64,000 nucleotides of DNA from Prorocentrum cordatum (lineage: Eukaryota > Sar > Dinophyceae > Prorocentrales > Prorocentraceae), in NCBI GenBank assembly GCA_963575745.1, contig CAUYUJ010018719.1, positions 64,001 to 128,000 on the forward strand, given 5' to 3'. The position numbers and the translations under genes are program-made. Of this stretch, positions 41,760 through 52,859 are shown in pieces; within the stretch, counting starts at the first letter, position 1; each line of letters starts with the position of its first letter. Below the pieces are notes generated by a model. That model saw only the letters and a program-made list of their open reading frames with translations. It did not search any database and had not been told where the DNA came from.

Positions 41760-42300
41760 CGTCGGCGGCGAGGCAGAGGCGCTATGCTTCAACGGGTGGC
41801 GATCCGGGGCAACCGAAGTGCGAACTGGCCGGCAGGCAAGAGGGGGGGGAGGATTCGGGCGGCCGCGCAGAGGACCAGAGGAGAGAAACACCACGCAGAC
41901 GTGGAAGACTTCCGCAACGCACACACACACACGCACACCAGTACACTGGAGGCCCATGCCAAGAAACGCCCTGCTTGCCTCCAGCGTGCCCTGGGTTTCT
42001 CAGGTTTCGATGGTTTTGCGATGCAGAGCGTAACGTTTCCTCACCAAGAATCCACGGACGTCCTGGGGTCTCGGGGCTGGGTTTCTTGTGGAGGGTCTCT
42101 TCTGGACAGGGCTCCTGCTGCACACCAGAGGCGGTGAGCACAGGCGGAGTACCCGCGGCGTGCGGTGCAGCGCCTGCACGGCGGCGGGCGTGGCCGCCGC
42201 GGGGCGCCCCCAATGGCGGACGCCCCGGGGAGCGGCGCGGAGGCGCCACGGCCACGGGGGGAGGCGTCTCGTGCCTCCTCGGGCGGCCCGCGCAACGTTC
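41760..42300. other. GC-rich spacer, no gene supported
   Basis: Contains a short (AC)n near 41920-41935. Overlapping open frames on both strands are composition-driven. Confidence 0.3.
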
Positions 42301-42475
42301 CGCTCGGGGCGTCTCCTCCTCCTCCTCCTCCTCCTCCTATTCCTCCGCCCGCTCCTCCTCCTTCTCCTTCTCCTTCTCCTTCTCCTCCTCCTCCTTCTCC
42401 CTTCTCCTCCTCCTCCTCCTTCTCCTTCTCCTCCTCCGTCCCCTCCTCCTCTTCGTCCTTCTTTCCCATTTCTTT
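42301..42475. repeat. CTC/CTT pyrimidine triplet tract
   Basis: TCCTCCTCC and TTCTCC runs with few interruptions. Confidence 0.85.
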
Positions 42476-42589
42476 TCCGTATAGATATTTTCTCCTGTCG
42501 CACCCCGAGGCCAGCTTTCGGGGCGGGCCGGGCGTTTCGCATGAGACTTTTTTACCATTTAGGATTCTGAAGCTTATGCATTGGGAACA

Positions 42590-42930
42590 GTTTCGCAGAT
42601 GGAGGGCGGTCGTTTCCAAAATGTGACTCTCGCTTTAGCGTGGCGCACATTCATTTTACACATTTGCAAGGGTTTTACGGATTTAGGGCGGATCGTTTTC
42701 ACATTGTAGCTCTCGCCTGAGCGCGGCGCACATTCGTTTCAAACAATTGCAAGAGTTTCGTGGGTTGAGCGCGGGTGGTTTTCAAAATGTAGCTCTCGCT
42801 TTAGCGCGGCGCAAATTCATTTCAAAAATTTGCAAGAGTTTCACGGATTGAGGGCGGCTGGTTTTGAACATGTGGCTCTCGCTTAAGCGCGGCGCAGATT
42901 CGCTTTCAACATTTGCAGGAGTTTCACGGG
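42590..42930. repeat. 83-bp tandem repeat, four copies
   Basis: CTCTCGC followed by CTTTAGCG or a variant recurs at 42627, 42710, 42793 and 42876, exactly 83 bp apart. Units also share GGCGCA-ATTC and AATTTGCAAGAGTTT words. Confidence 0.85.
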
Positions 42931-43250
42931 TTCCCATCATCAACGTGCCAGAAATGGTGTTTTGAAAGGATTCAGGATTATGCGGGCGCAACAGTTATGA
43001 TGATTCGCTGTGTTGACGTCCCAGGAATTATACTCTGGCACGTGTCAGGATTGTCAAGACGCAACAGTCAGATTGATCCGTGGCCTTGGAATCCCGAGAA
43101 CAATGTTTTGGGATGCTTCAGGGTCTTCAAACTGTTGTCTTCCAAGGAGGCAATTCCTTGAACGGAAATGAACCGTTGTAGGGGCCTATGAAGAGGGAAC
43201 TTGGAGGGAGGGTTCATTCCAACATCGTTGATGACTCTTGGGTTTACACT
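42931..43250. other. Unique spacer, no feature seen
   Basis: No repeat family member and no convincing frame. Confidence 0.3.
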
Positions 43251-44080
43251 GGTCCTCTTCCTCCTCCTCCGCTCCCTCCTCCTGGCCAGCGGCCTCAGAT
43301 CACCGAGCCTCGATGTTCCCCGGCCCTCCTCGTCTCTCGAGCCCGGTTCCCCGGGATCCTCCTCGACCGTCGATGCTCCTCGGCGCTCTTCGTTCCTGTT
43401 CGATCCTCGAGCCCGCGAAACGCAGTTCTCCCTGCTTCCCCCTCACTCCCCCTTATCCCGTCTCCTTGTCATTCTCTTCCTTCCCTTCTCATCTTCCTCT
43501 TCCTTCCTCCTCCTTATCACGTCCTTGTCCTTGACGTCTTCCTCGCCTCATCCCTCCTTATCCTCCTACTTCCATCCCTCTTTGTCCTCGTCCTTCCTCC
43601 TCGTCCTTCCTCCTCGTCGTTCTCCACCCTCCCTCCGTCCCTTCCTCCCTCCCTCCCTCCCCTCCCTGCCTCCTCCCTCCTTCCTCTTCTCCCTCCTCCC
43701 CTCCCTCCTGCTCCGTTGGCGCATGGCAGGGCAGGATGCCTCGCCGCAGCCAGGGCCTCCCCCCGTCCCCGCTCTCGCTTCCTCCCTGCTCCGGTCGCCG
43801 CCCACGTCCGTCCCGCGGCACCCGAGCTGGCCCGTGCGAGCAGCAGACCTTCGGGGCGTCCTGTGCTCAGAGCGGGCGCCTTGAGGTGCACGAGGCGCCT
43901 GGCCGTAGGCGCTCTCCCGCGCGACGCCGCGGGTTGCGCCGTCCTCGGGGGCCGCGCAGGCCGCAGGCGCCGGCGCCCGAGGCTTGTGAGCGGCAGGCCG
44001 GAGCCAGGGGCCCAGGCTTAGGTCGGGCATGTCCTCCTGCATGCGGGTTTGGACGGGAAAATGGAAGGTAGTCCCGACAT
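43251..44080. repeat. Pyrimidine-rich (CTCC/TTCC) low-complexity segment
   Basis: CTCCTCC, CCTTCCTCC and CCCTCCCTCC runs dominate 43251-43720; 43720-44080 is GC-rich without a gene. Confidence 0.6.
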
Positions 44081-44357
44081 CTTCGAGCATAGTCGAAAAA
44101 TGATCGAAACATCGCCCCCAGACTCTTTTTCGATACTCTGTGAGTCTTCCTCCTGTAGAAGAGAGGCATGCCCGACTTCAGCCCAGGTCTGGATCCGAGC
44201 TCACGTCACGGTGGCCAGCGCTCACGGGGGGTCGGGCCCCTTCCCCTCCCGCTGGCCCTGGCTTGGGCGCCGCGCGCCCCCGATTCCCCCTTCCCGCCCT
44301 CCGCTGACCCGGCAAATTTGCCACCACCACCGCCACATGTAGGACGGGGACGAGGAG
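44081..44357. other. Unique spacer
   Basis: No feature supported. Confidence 0.3.
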
Positions 44358-44490
44358 GGCCTCTTCCTCCTCCTCCTCCTCCTCCTCCTTTTCCCTCTCC
44401 TCCTTCCCTCCTCCTCCTCCTCCTCCTCCTCCTCCTCCTCCTCCTCCTCCTCCTCCTCCTCCCTCTTCCCCCCCCACCCTCCTCCCTCTC
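44358..44490. repeat. (CTC)n array
   Basis: About 130 bp of CTC triplets, uninterrupted for ~50 bp, followed by C-rich sequence. Confidence 0.9.
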
Positions 44491-44986
44491 CTAATTCGTG
44501 GCCGCCTTGGGTTCTCGACAGGGCCCTGGCTGACCCAGGTTTGCGCTGACCCGGGGTAGTATGTTCCCAACCAGAGCGTGCAGGCGCACTGGCAGCGGAA
44601 GCGTGCAGTCATACCAGGGCCAGAGTGCACCGTTCTCTCCAGGTCGCCTGCAGGGGCGCGGAGGCAACGGTGCTTCGAACCTCGCAGTCTGGACAGAAGA
44701 GTGGTTCTTGTCCACGGGCGGCGCGAGAGCGTGGAGATAATGGTGGTCCGCGCCTCGCGCTGCGCGAGGCGCGAAGCCGGGTGCCAGATGATTTAGTTTA
44801 TCCTGTGGGTCATCCAGGGTGATTTGTTCTCTAGCGTGCAGCTTCTCCTTTCGAGAGGGAAGCGGTACCTTCGGCTGGACGGGCTTTATCGTGTACGCGA
44901 GGCCGGCATGACTTCGATGAGTGGGTGTCCGTTTCATTTATTTATGTCCTCATCATCGTCATGATCCACCTCCCCGTCCTCATGCC
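44491..44986. other. Unique spacer
   Basis: No repeat or coding feature that I can support; contains a small palindrome GCCTCGCGCTGCGCGAGGCG near 44751-44770. Confidence 0.3.
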
Positions 44987-45280
44987 TTACCCTCCCTGTT
45001 GAACTGGCACATTTTGCGATCGAGCTTCGATACCATCAGCTGGGCTCACGCCAGACGTGGTGGTGGTGTCAGGGCGAGCGTTCTGGACTGCTAGCCGCGC
45101 TTTTCGGACTTCGGCCGCCCTTCGCCCGCGGACATGTGGACAAAGCTCACTGATTCGAAGAATCGTCGATCGCTTTGGGGCGTAACTCCAGTCAAGGTAC
45201 CGGATGATAAGGAATTGTGTCTTTTGGTTTATGATGGGGTCGAGCGGGTCGTTGGCCTTGCCCTTCTTTGTCTTCGCCAT
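44987..45280 (-). CDS. Short unassigned ORF, 97 codons
   Basis: From an ATG at 45280-45278 the minus strand reads MAKTKKGKANDPLDP, then a mixed-composition stretch (QFLIIRYLDWSYAPKR; HVRGRRAAEVRKARLA) and a Thr-rich tail. Composition is protein-like and not repetitive, and a Lys-rich N-terminus suggests nuclear or nucleic-acid contact, but no family is recognised. It could be one exon of a longer gene or chance. The frame is also open upstream to 45430. Confidence 0.25.
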   Translation of the reverse strand: MAKTKKGKANDPLDPIINQKTQFLIIRYLDWSYAPKRSTILRISELCPHVRGRRAAEVRKARLAVQNARPDTTTTSGVSPADGIEARSQNVPVQQGG

Positions 45281-45469
45281 TGCATGAGGTTTGTAATTCT
45301 TGACGCTCCGTGTATCATCACCACTACATCCAGACACGATCACCAGGCGAGTTGCCTTGATCAGGAAAGTGTAGGAGCATGAGTGAGACCAGGAGGGGTA
45401 GGTCGCCGAATCGACGTCTAGTATAATCAACCATAAAGGCCTTCGCAGATGTTTCGATGTGGGATCCTC
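45281..45469. other. Unique spacer
   Basis: The upstream open continuation of the minus-strand frame; nothing else seen. Confidence 0.25.
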
Positions 45470-45760
45470 TTGGAGAATTCTTTCGGGCCATCTTGGGGCA
45501 CTCTAGGGTCCATTTTGCAGGCCTTTGGGGCACTCTTGAGGTCCTCTCGTGGGCCTCAGGGGCTCTCTTTGGGCCGTCTTGTTGGATATCCACAACTAAT
45601 GGCGGTGGTTTCAATTAGCGTTGCCTCTCTCGAGTTTGACATGTCGCCTCTTGGGTCCCTCTTGGGGCGCAGTTCTGGCGCTCTGGGGATCTTTCGGGGG
45701 CCATCTTGGGGTCCCTCTGGCCCCTCTTGGGCGATCTTGGAGCCATGATGAAGACTCAGA
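45470..45760 (+). repeat. GCCTCTTGGGG-type array
   Basis: Short-period CATCTTGGGG, CTCTTGGG and GGGCCTC words, interrupted at 45590-45640 by unique sequence. Preceded by a weak version of the family core (AATCAACCATAAAGGCC). Confidence 0.7.
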
Positions 45761-46004
45761 AGTCCGCTGGAAGCGAAACGGCGAGACTTCGCCGCGAGAC
45801 GTCCAAACTCATTGAGAAGCCATGCTCTTTTTACCTAACAGCGAAGACTGATAGGTTTCTAGTGGTCTAAAAAGAGCTCACAGATCACTCCACAGGGGGG
45901 TCCGGGCAGGTGTTGGGAGTTGCCGGGCGGGCCTGTGCCGAGCTCGTTTTTCACCAACAGTCACACACTTCGTCCCAGGCATTCTTGCAACTGTAGGCCA
46001 CTTC
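45761..46004. other. Unique spacer
   Basis: Nothing supported. Confidence 0.25.
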
Positions 46005-46262
46005 GTGTTCCCAGAACTCCATTCCCGGGCCACATTTTGGATGCCCGGAGCCAACTGTAGGCCACTTCGTGCTCTTCGATTTCCCAGAACTCCATTCCCG
46101 GGCCACATTTTGGATGCCCGGAGCCAACTGTAGGCCACTTCGTGGTCTTCGAGTTCCCAGAACTCCATTCCCGGGCCACATTTTGAATGCCCGGAGCCAA
46201 CTGTAGGCCACTTCGTGGTCTTCGACTTCCCAGAACTCCATTCCCGGGCCACATTTTGAATG
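46005..46262. repeat. 73-bp tandem repeat, ~3.5 copies
   Basis: ATTCCCGGGCCACATTTT recurs at 46021, 46094, 46167 and 46240, exactly 73 bp apart, with CAACTGTAGGCCACTTCGTG between. Confidence 0.9.
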
Positions 46263-46600
46263 CTGAGGCAGGCTGATGCTGAGGCTGAGGCAGGCTGAGG
46301 ATGAGGCAGGCTGAGGCTGAGGCCGAGGCTGAAGGCAGACTGAGGCTGAGGCTGAAGCAGGCTGAGGCTGAGGCTGAGGCAGGCTGAGGCTGAGGCTGAG
46401 GCAGGCTGATGCTGAGGCAGGCTGAGGCTGAGGCTGAGGCTGATGCAGGCTGAGGCTGAGGCAGGCTGAGGCTGAGGCCGAGGCTGAAGGCAGACTGAGG
46501 CTGAGGCTGAAGCAGGCTGAGGCTGAGGCTGAGGCAGGCTGAGGCTGAGGCAGGCTGAGGCTGAGGCTGAGGCAGGCTGAGGCTGAGGCTGTGACTGTGA
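46263..46600. repeat. GGCTGA hexanucleotide array
   Basis: GAGGCTGAGGCTGAGGCAG-type repeats with AGGCAGGCTGA variants; directly abuts the 73-bp array. Confidence 0.9.
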
Positions 46601-46969
46601 CTGCCGTTGCCACTGCGACTGTCATCGCGAATGCGACTACGACTGCGAGAACAGCAGAATTCTACAACTGGATTCTCATCTGAATCTTAAGGGGAATGCT
46701 TCCAGATATGCTCCTACACATCGCTGTTAGGTTGCTTTGCCGGGATAATTTTGAGAGGTTCAAGCAGCAACAATTCCAACATCACCACCTGTACTTCCCG
46801 CCACGGCCCCTGAAAAGGCTCCCCAGGCGGCAACCAGTCCCAGCGGAGCTTTGAGGAGGCCCCCGGAGGGCCCACACAGAGCTCAAACAGAGCCCCAGAA
46901 GCATCCCAAGCTCTCCGCGTTTGGGCAGGGGCGGTCACCGCGTCAGAGTGCTGGCCGCATCTTGAGGTC
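46601..46969. other. Unique spacer
   Basis: Nothing supported. Confidence 0.25.
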
Positions 46970-47770
46970 CTCTTGGGGCCGACTTGGGGGTCTCTTGGGC
47001 CGTTCTGGGGCCATCTTGGAGGCCTCTTGGGCGATCTTGGGGCGATCTTTGGGAGCTCGGCAAAATCCTAATTCACCTAATGCAAATCAATGATTTTGGC
47101 CTCTTCGGGTCCTCCTGCTGGAGGGCTTCTTGGAGGCTCTGTGAGCCGTTTTTGAGGCCTCTTGGGGACCTCTTGGACCGTCTTGGGCCGTCTTGGTGGC
47201 TTCTTGGGCGAACTTGCATGCATCTCGGACTCGCTTGGACCGTCTTAGAGGCCATCTTGGACCATCTTGGACGAACTTGGAGGCCATCTTGAGGCCTCTA
47301 GGGGGCCTCGTGGGCTCTCTTGGTGGCCTCTTGGGGCCTCCTGGGGGCCTCTTGGAGCGGAAAGCTCGAATGGTCGGTTCGTGTTCGCCCTCTTGGGGCC
47401 CTCTTGGGGCCCTCATGGGCGATCTTGGGCGCTCATGGGTCGTTTTGGGGCCCTTTTGGACCGTCTTGGGGCCCTCTTGGGGGCCTCTTGGGTGGCTCTT
47501 GGGCCGTCTCGGGGCGGTCTTGGGGGCCTCTGGGGCCATCTTGGGGCGTCGGACGCCCGAACACGCGAGACCACGAGAAACACAGGGAGAACACATGGAA
47601 CATTTGTGATTTTTGCCTCTTAAGGCCCTCTATGGGGACCTCTTGGAGCGCTCTTGGGGCTTCTTTGGGGTTTCTCTAGGGCCGTCTTGGGGCCATCTTG
47701 GGCGTCTTGGAGCGCTCTTGGGCTGTCTTGGAGGCCTCCTATGCGTTTCTTGGGGCTCTCCGGGCCAGTC
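46970..47770 (+). repeat. GCCTCTTGGGG-type array with two core units
   Basis: Repeated CTCTTGGGG, CCATCTTGG and GGCCGTCTTGG. Core-like inserts lie at ~47065-47100 (CAAATCAATGATTTTGGCCT) and ~47580-47620 (ACATTTGTGATTTTTGCC), each followed by a new array block. Confidence 0.8.
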
Positions 47771-47977
47771 ATGTGGCCTTATGGCCTCTGGAAGGTCCAC
47801 GCGACCGAGCCCAAGAACGCGCGAGAGAGCGAGGCAACGCCAGGAATAGTTGAGAATTTTGGGCCCGAGCCTCCAGAACACTGTAATCCCCCAGTCCTGA
47901 GTCCAGAGAAGAGGGAACCCTTGAGGACCTGAGGACACTCCACTTCGTGCCTCGGGGCACGGTAGCATATATACACA
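47771..47977. other. Unique spacer
   Basis: Nothing supported. Confidence 0.25.
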
Positions 47978-47979
47978 TT

Positions 47980-48020
<41 letters not shown>

Positions 48021-48021
48021 G
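47978..48021. repeat. (CA)n(TA)n microsatellite
   Basis: CACACA run followed by an uninterrupted TA run. Confidence 0.9.
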
Positions 48022-48189
48022 GGCGCTCGGGCATCACCGCCCCCCTGAAAATCCGCAAGCTCATGGCAACGATGCGTCGGGCGCATCTTTCATGTCTCCT
48101 AACCGTGATCGCAGAGTGCCTCATCATGAACGACAGCGTAAACAATTTCAAGGGGTTCAGTAATAAGGAGTCCTTATGTGTAGAATTTC
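48022..48189. other. Unique spacer
   Basis: Nothing supported. Confidence 0.25.
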
Positions 48190-50140
48190 ATGAGAAACCC
48201 TTCTGTTGAGGATTTCAAGAGGAATCTTCTGAGGATTTCAATAACAACCCTGCTGTGGAGGACTCCAATAGGAATCCCTTTGTGGAGGAGTTCAACAGGA
48301 TTCCGTCTGTAAAGGAGTTCAATAGGAATCTTTCTGCTGAAGCTTCAAGTAGGAATTCTGCTGTGGAGGGTTTCAGTCTGACTCCTCCTGTAGAGGGTTT
48401 CAATAATCATCGTTCCGTAGAGGCTATCAATAGGAATCTTGGTGTGGAGGGTTTCAATCGACCCTTCCGTTGATGATTTCAATAGAACTCCTTCTGCGGA
48501 GGGTTTCAACTCCTGTGGAGGATTTCAATAGAAGTCCTGCTGTTGAGGATTTCAGAATGAGTCCTTTGTGGAGGATTTCAATAGGAATTCTTCTGTGGAG
48601 GAGTTCAATATAGTCCTTATGTTAAGGATTTACACCGGATTCCTTTCGTAAAGAATTTCAAGAGTAATCTTTTTGTAAAGGATTTGAGTGGGATTTCGGC
48701 TGTGGAGGGTTTTAGTAGGACTCCTTCTGTAGAGGGTTTCAATCGGAATCTTTCTGTAGAGGCTATCAATAGGAATCCTTATGTCGGGGATTTCAATAGA
48801 AATCGTTTTGTGGAGAAGTTCAATCGGAATCCTTTTGTGGAGGAGTTCAATCGGATTCCGTCTGTAAAGGATTTCAATAAGTGTCTTTCTGTTGAAGCTT
48901 CAAGTAGGAATCATGCTGTGGAGGGTTTCAGTAAGACTCTTTTTGTAGAGGGTTTCGATCTGAATTATTCTGTAGAGGCTATCAATGTGAATCCTGGTGT
49001 GGGTGGTTTCAATTAGAACCCAAAAAGGGTTTCAATCTGAACCCTTCAGTAGCGGATATCAATGAAAATCCCGCGGTGGAGGGTTTTAACTATTGTGGAG
49101 GATTGCAATAGGAATCCTGCTGTTGAGGATTCTCAAGGGATTCCCTTTGTGGAGGATTTCTATAGGAATCCTTCTGTGGTGGAGTTCAATCGAATCCTCA
49201 TGTACAGGATTTCAATCGGTTTCCTGATGTAAAGGATTTCAGCAGGAATCCTTCTGTAGAGGCTTCCAATAGGAATCCTTCTGTGGAGGGTTTCAGTCTG
49301 ACTCCTTCTGTAGAGGGTTTCAATCGGAATCCTTCTGTAGAGGTTATCAATGGGAATCTTGCCGTGGAGGGCTTCAATCGGAACGAACCTTCTGTCGAGG
49401 ATTGCAGTAGAAGTCCTCCGGCAGAGGGCTTCATCTCTTGTTGAGGATTTCAGTAGAAATCCTGCTGTTAAGGATTCCAATGGAAATCCTTCTGTGGAGG
49501 ATTTCAGTCTGACTCCAGCTGTAGAGGATTTCAATAGGAATCCTTCAGTAGAGGCTATCAATGGTAATCTTGCTGTGGAGGGTTTCGATAGGAACCCTTC
49601 TGTATAGGATTGCATTATGAACCCTTTTGTAGCGGATATCAATAGAAATCCTGCGGTGGAAGGTTTCAACTACTGTGGAGGAGTTCAGCGGAAATCCTGC
49701 TGTTGAGGATTCTAATATGAATCCTTTTGTCGGGGATTTCAGTAGAAATCCTTTTTGAGGAAAAGTTCAATAGGAATCCTTCTGTGGAGGAGTTCAATCA
49801 GATGCCGTCTGTAAAGGAATTCAATCAGAGTCTTTCTGTGGATGCTACAAGTAGGAGTCCGACTGTGGAGGGTTTCAGTAGAACTCTTTCTGTAGAGGGT
49901 TTCACGATGAATCCTTCTGTACAGACTATCCATAGGAATCCTGCTCTGGAGGGTTTCAATCGGAAACCTTGTGTAGAGGATTCCAATAGGAACCCTTCTG
50001 TCGCGGATGGCAATAGAAATCCTGCTGTGGAGGGTTTCAGCTCCTGTGGAGGAGTTCAATGGACATCCTGCTTTGGAGGATTCTAACAGGAATCTTTCTG
50101 TGGAGGATGTCACTAGGAATCCTTCTGTGAAGGAATTCTT
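48190..50140 (+). repeat. 27-bp minisatellite, ~70 units, nonapeptide phase
   Basis: Units follow TCTGTAGAGG-TTTCAAT-GGAATCC, translating as SVEGFNRNP with variants (SVEAINRN, AVEDFSRN, SVKEFNR). Stops and short units break the frame every ~70-130 codons. Ordered series of variants recur about every 400-500 bp, implying higher-order duplication. The array resumes at 51498 after an insertion. It may derive from a repeat protein, but no intact gene is present. Confidence 0.85.
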
Positions 50141-51497
50141 CACGCTTCGCGTATCCCCAGCAACTCTTGCGAAGCATGGCGATAGTCGTGTTTTTCAGGC
50201 GTGTTTCCGCCTGCCCCCGCATGTCTCCCCTGTTCCTCCTTCCTCCCGCCTCCTTGTACATCCTCCTTGTGGTGGGAGCGGGAGAAGGACGAGGCGGAGG
50301 AGGAGGGAGAGAAAGCGCTCCTCGTGGTTTGAGTCGTTTGGGGTTTCTCGTCCTGGTGTGAGTCGTTCGGGCCCTTCTTCCTGGTGTGAGTCGTTCGGGC
50401 TCTTCGTGGTGTGAGTCGTTCGGGCTCTTCGTCCTGGTGTGAGTCGTTCGGGCTTCTCGTGGTGTGAGTTGTTCGGGCCCCTCGTCCTGGTGTGAGTCGT
50501 TCGGGCCCCTCCTCCTGGTGTGACTCGTTCGGGCTCCTCGTGGTGTGAGTCGTTCGGGGCCCTCGTCGTGGTGTGAGTCGTTCGGGCTCCTCGTGGTGTG
50601 AGTCGTTCGGGCGCCTCGTCCTGGTGTGAGTCGTTCGGGCCCCTCCTTCTGGTGTGAGTCGTTCGGGCTCTTCGTGGTGTGAGTCGTTCGGGCCCCTCGT
50701 CCTGGTGTGAGTCGTTCGGGCTCCTCGTGGCGTGAGGCGTTCGGGCACCTCGTCCCCTTTTTGGGCGTCTTGGGGGCCTCTTGGCGGCCCCAGGGGCTTC
50801 TAGGAGCGTCTTGGGTGCCTTGGGGGAGCCTCTTCGGGCCTCTTGGGAGCCTCTTGGAGGCCGTTTGGGGCGTCTTGGGGGCCTCTTGGCGGCCCCAGGG
50901 GCTTCCAGGAGCGTCTTGGGTGCCTCGGGGGAGCCTCTTGGGGCCTCTTGGGGGCCTCTTGGGGGCATCTTGGGGGCCTCTTGGAGGCCTCTTGGGGGCC
51001 TCCTGGGGGCCTCTTGGGGCCATCTTGGGGCCTCTTGGTGCCTCCTGGGCGCTTCTTGGGGCCATCTTGGAGGGAATGGATCTAAGAAGAGGGGAGCTTT
51101 AATGAGCGCTGCCCCCCTCATAAGAGCAAAAGGAGGCCAAAACCTTCGTAAAATCAAGGATTTTGCCTTGAAAGAAGAGGGGAGCTTTAAGGAGCGCTGC
51201 CCCCCATCAGAAGGCCAAAATGGGGCCAAAACCGTAGTAAAACCAATGATTTTGGCTTCAAAGAAGAGGAGAGGGTTTTTTCTTCCTCCCCCCGTCGGGG
51301 CCAGAATCCTCGTGAGGGGTGTCGTTTTTTAGCCCTCCCAGGAGTCGAAAAGGACTCCCCTGACCACCCGCGGTGGGACCTCTCCAGGCCCAGGGGAGGG
51401 GGTAGGGGGAGGGGTAAACCCCTCCCCGAAGGGGAAGAAGGAGGGTTGAGAACAGAGCGGGCTCTCCAAACCACTCACGCCCAAAGGGCTGGTGGGA
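50141..51497 (+). mobile_element. Composite repeat insertion within the 27-bp array
   Basis: The 27-bp array stops at ~50140 and resumes at ~51498. Between them: unique sequence with CTCC-rich words, a GTGAGTCGTTCGGGC array (50345-50730), a GCCTCTTGGGG array (50755-51075), two ~90-bp core units (GGGGAGCTTTAA-GAGCGCTG, ...ATGATTTTGGC, 51080-51280) and an AGGGGAGGGGG tail. The order array-core-tail resembles 62931-63720. Mobility is inferred from the interrupted array. Confidence 0.5.
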
Positions 51498-51712
51498 TTC
51501 AATAGGAATCCTTTGTGGAGGAGTTCAATAGGAATCCTTATGTAAAGGAGTTCAGTCGGACTCCTTATGTAGAGGATGTCAGTCGTAATCCTTCTGTAGA
51601 GAGTTTCAATCGGAATCCTGCTGTTGGTGACTTCAAGAGGAATCGTTATGTAGAGGATTTCAGTAGGAAATCGTTGTGTCGAGGATGGAATATTCCAATC
51701 GGAATCCTATGG
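51498..51712 (+). repeat. 27-bp minisatellite, resumed
   Basis: GTGGAGGAGTTCAATAGGAA-type units identical in style to 48190-50140, about eight units. Confidence 0.85.
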
Positions 51713-52072
51713 TAAGATATTTTGATGGGGTTCAGCCCTTGCAATCTTCCTTTCCAAGAGGCTGAACCCCCCCCCGGCACCACCTCCACCTCCGCTTCCA
51801 CCTCCTGCCTCGTCTCCGCCGCCGCCCTCGCGGCGTCCCCTGCCGCCCCCTCCTGCTCCTCCCCTCCCGCCGTTCGCTCCCAAGGGGGAGGGAGGGAGGA
51901 ACCGAAAAACGAGAAGCACACAAGGAACAACCAGCAAATCCAACAAACGTCACTAAGCCCAGAGCTGGAAAACCAACAAAACACAGGAAGTAGCAACAAA
52001 CACAACAAACAAAACAAATGACTTTGTCCACCGCCCACCACCCACCACCCACCCCCAGAGTAAGGAAGTTTT
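51713..52072. other. CT/CG-rich spacer
   Basis: CCTCCACCTCCGC-rich then A/C-rich sequence. No gene supported. Confidence 0.3.
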
Positions 52073-52129
52073 GTTGTTTTGTTGTTGTTGTTGTTTTTGT
52101 TGTTGTTGTTGTTGTTGGTGTTGTTGTTT

Positions 52130-52224
<95 letters not shown>

Positions 52225-52260
52225 TTTGTTGTTTTTGTTGTTGTTGCTGTTGTTGTTGAA
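52073..52260. repeat. (TTG)n array
   Basis: About 60 TTG triplets with GATG and TTTT interruptions. Similar arrays at 54640 and 55935. Confidence 0.95.
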
Positions 52261-52414
52261 CTCTCATCTCTGAAGAATAATCATTGATGATCCCCCCCGT
52301 CCGGTGCACATTGTTTTGTTCGATTGAAGTGCCCTTCTCGGGGCTCGCACCTTGTTTTTTTTTATAAGGGAAAGCCTTGAGAGTCAAACTTTGTCGTTGG
52401 CCCCCGGTTTACAA
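52261..52414. other. Unique spacer
   Basis: Nothing supported. Confidence 0.25.
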
Positions 52415-52745
52415 CAACAACGGCTCCCGCCTGATACTCCCTCGCAATTTATTGAAGAATCGCGCTCTCGCTTGGGAGGTCCCTGCAATTTACCACCGGA
52501 TCGCGGCTCCCGCTTGATACTTCCTCACAATTTATTGCAGAATCGCGCTCTCGCTTAGGAGCTCATCGCAACTTACCACCGAATCGCGGCTCCCGCTTGA
52601 TAGTTCTTCACAATTTATTGCAGACTCGCGCTCTCGCTTAGGAGCTCATCGCAACTTACCACCGAATCGCGGCTCCCGCCTGTTACTTCCTTACAATTTA
52701 CTCAGATGCCGTTCCTCGACACTCAGCAATCGCGCTCCTGCTAAA
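52415..52745. repeat. 83-bp tandem repeat, four copies
   Basis: CGGCTCCCGC recurs at 52421, 52504, 52587 and 52670, exactly 83 bp apart, with CACAATTTATTGCAG and CGCGCTCTCGCTTAGGAG. Shares GGCTCCCGCCTGA and ACTTCCTCACAATTTA words with the 160-bp satellite at 8226. Confidence 0.85.
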
Positions 52746-52859
52746 TATTGCCTGGCGGTTCAAGCAGAATTTACGCTTCAACGACCCGCCCGCTCGACCC
52801 GCCCGTCTGGGCCTGCCCGCCCGACTAGCCCGTTAGGGACTGCAGTCGCCGCTCGCTGC
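52746..52859. other. Short spacer
   Basis: Contains CGCTCGACCCGCCCG words; nothing else. Confidence 0.25.
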
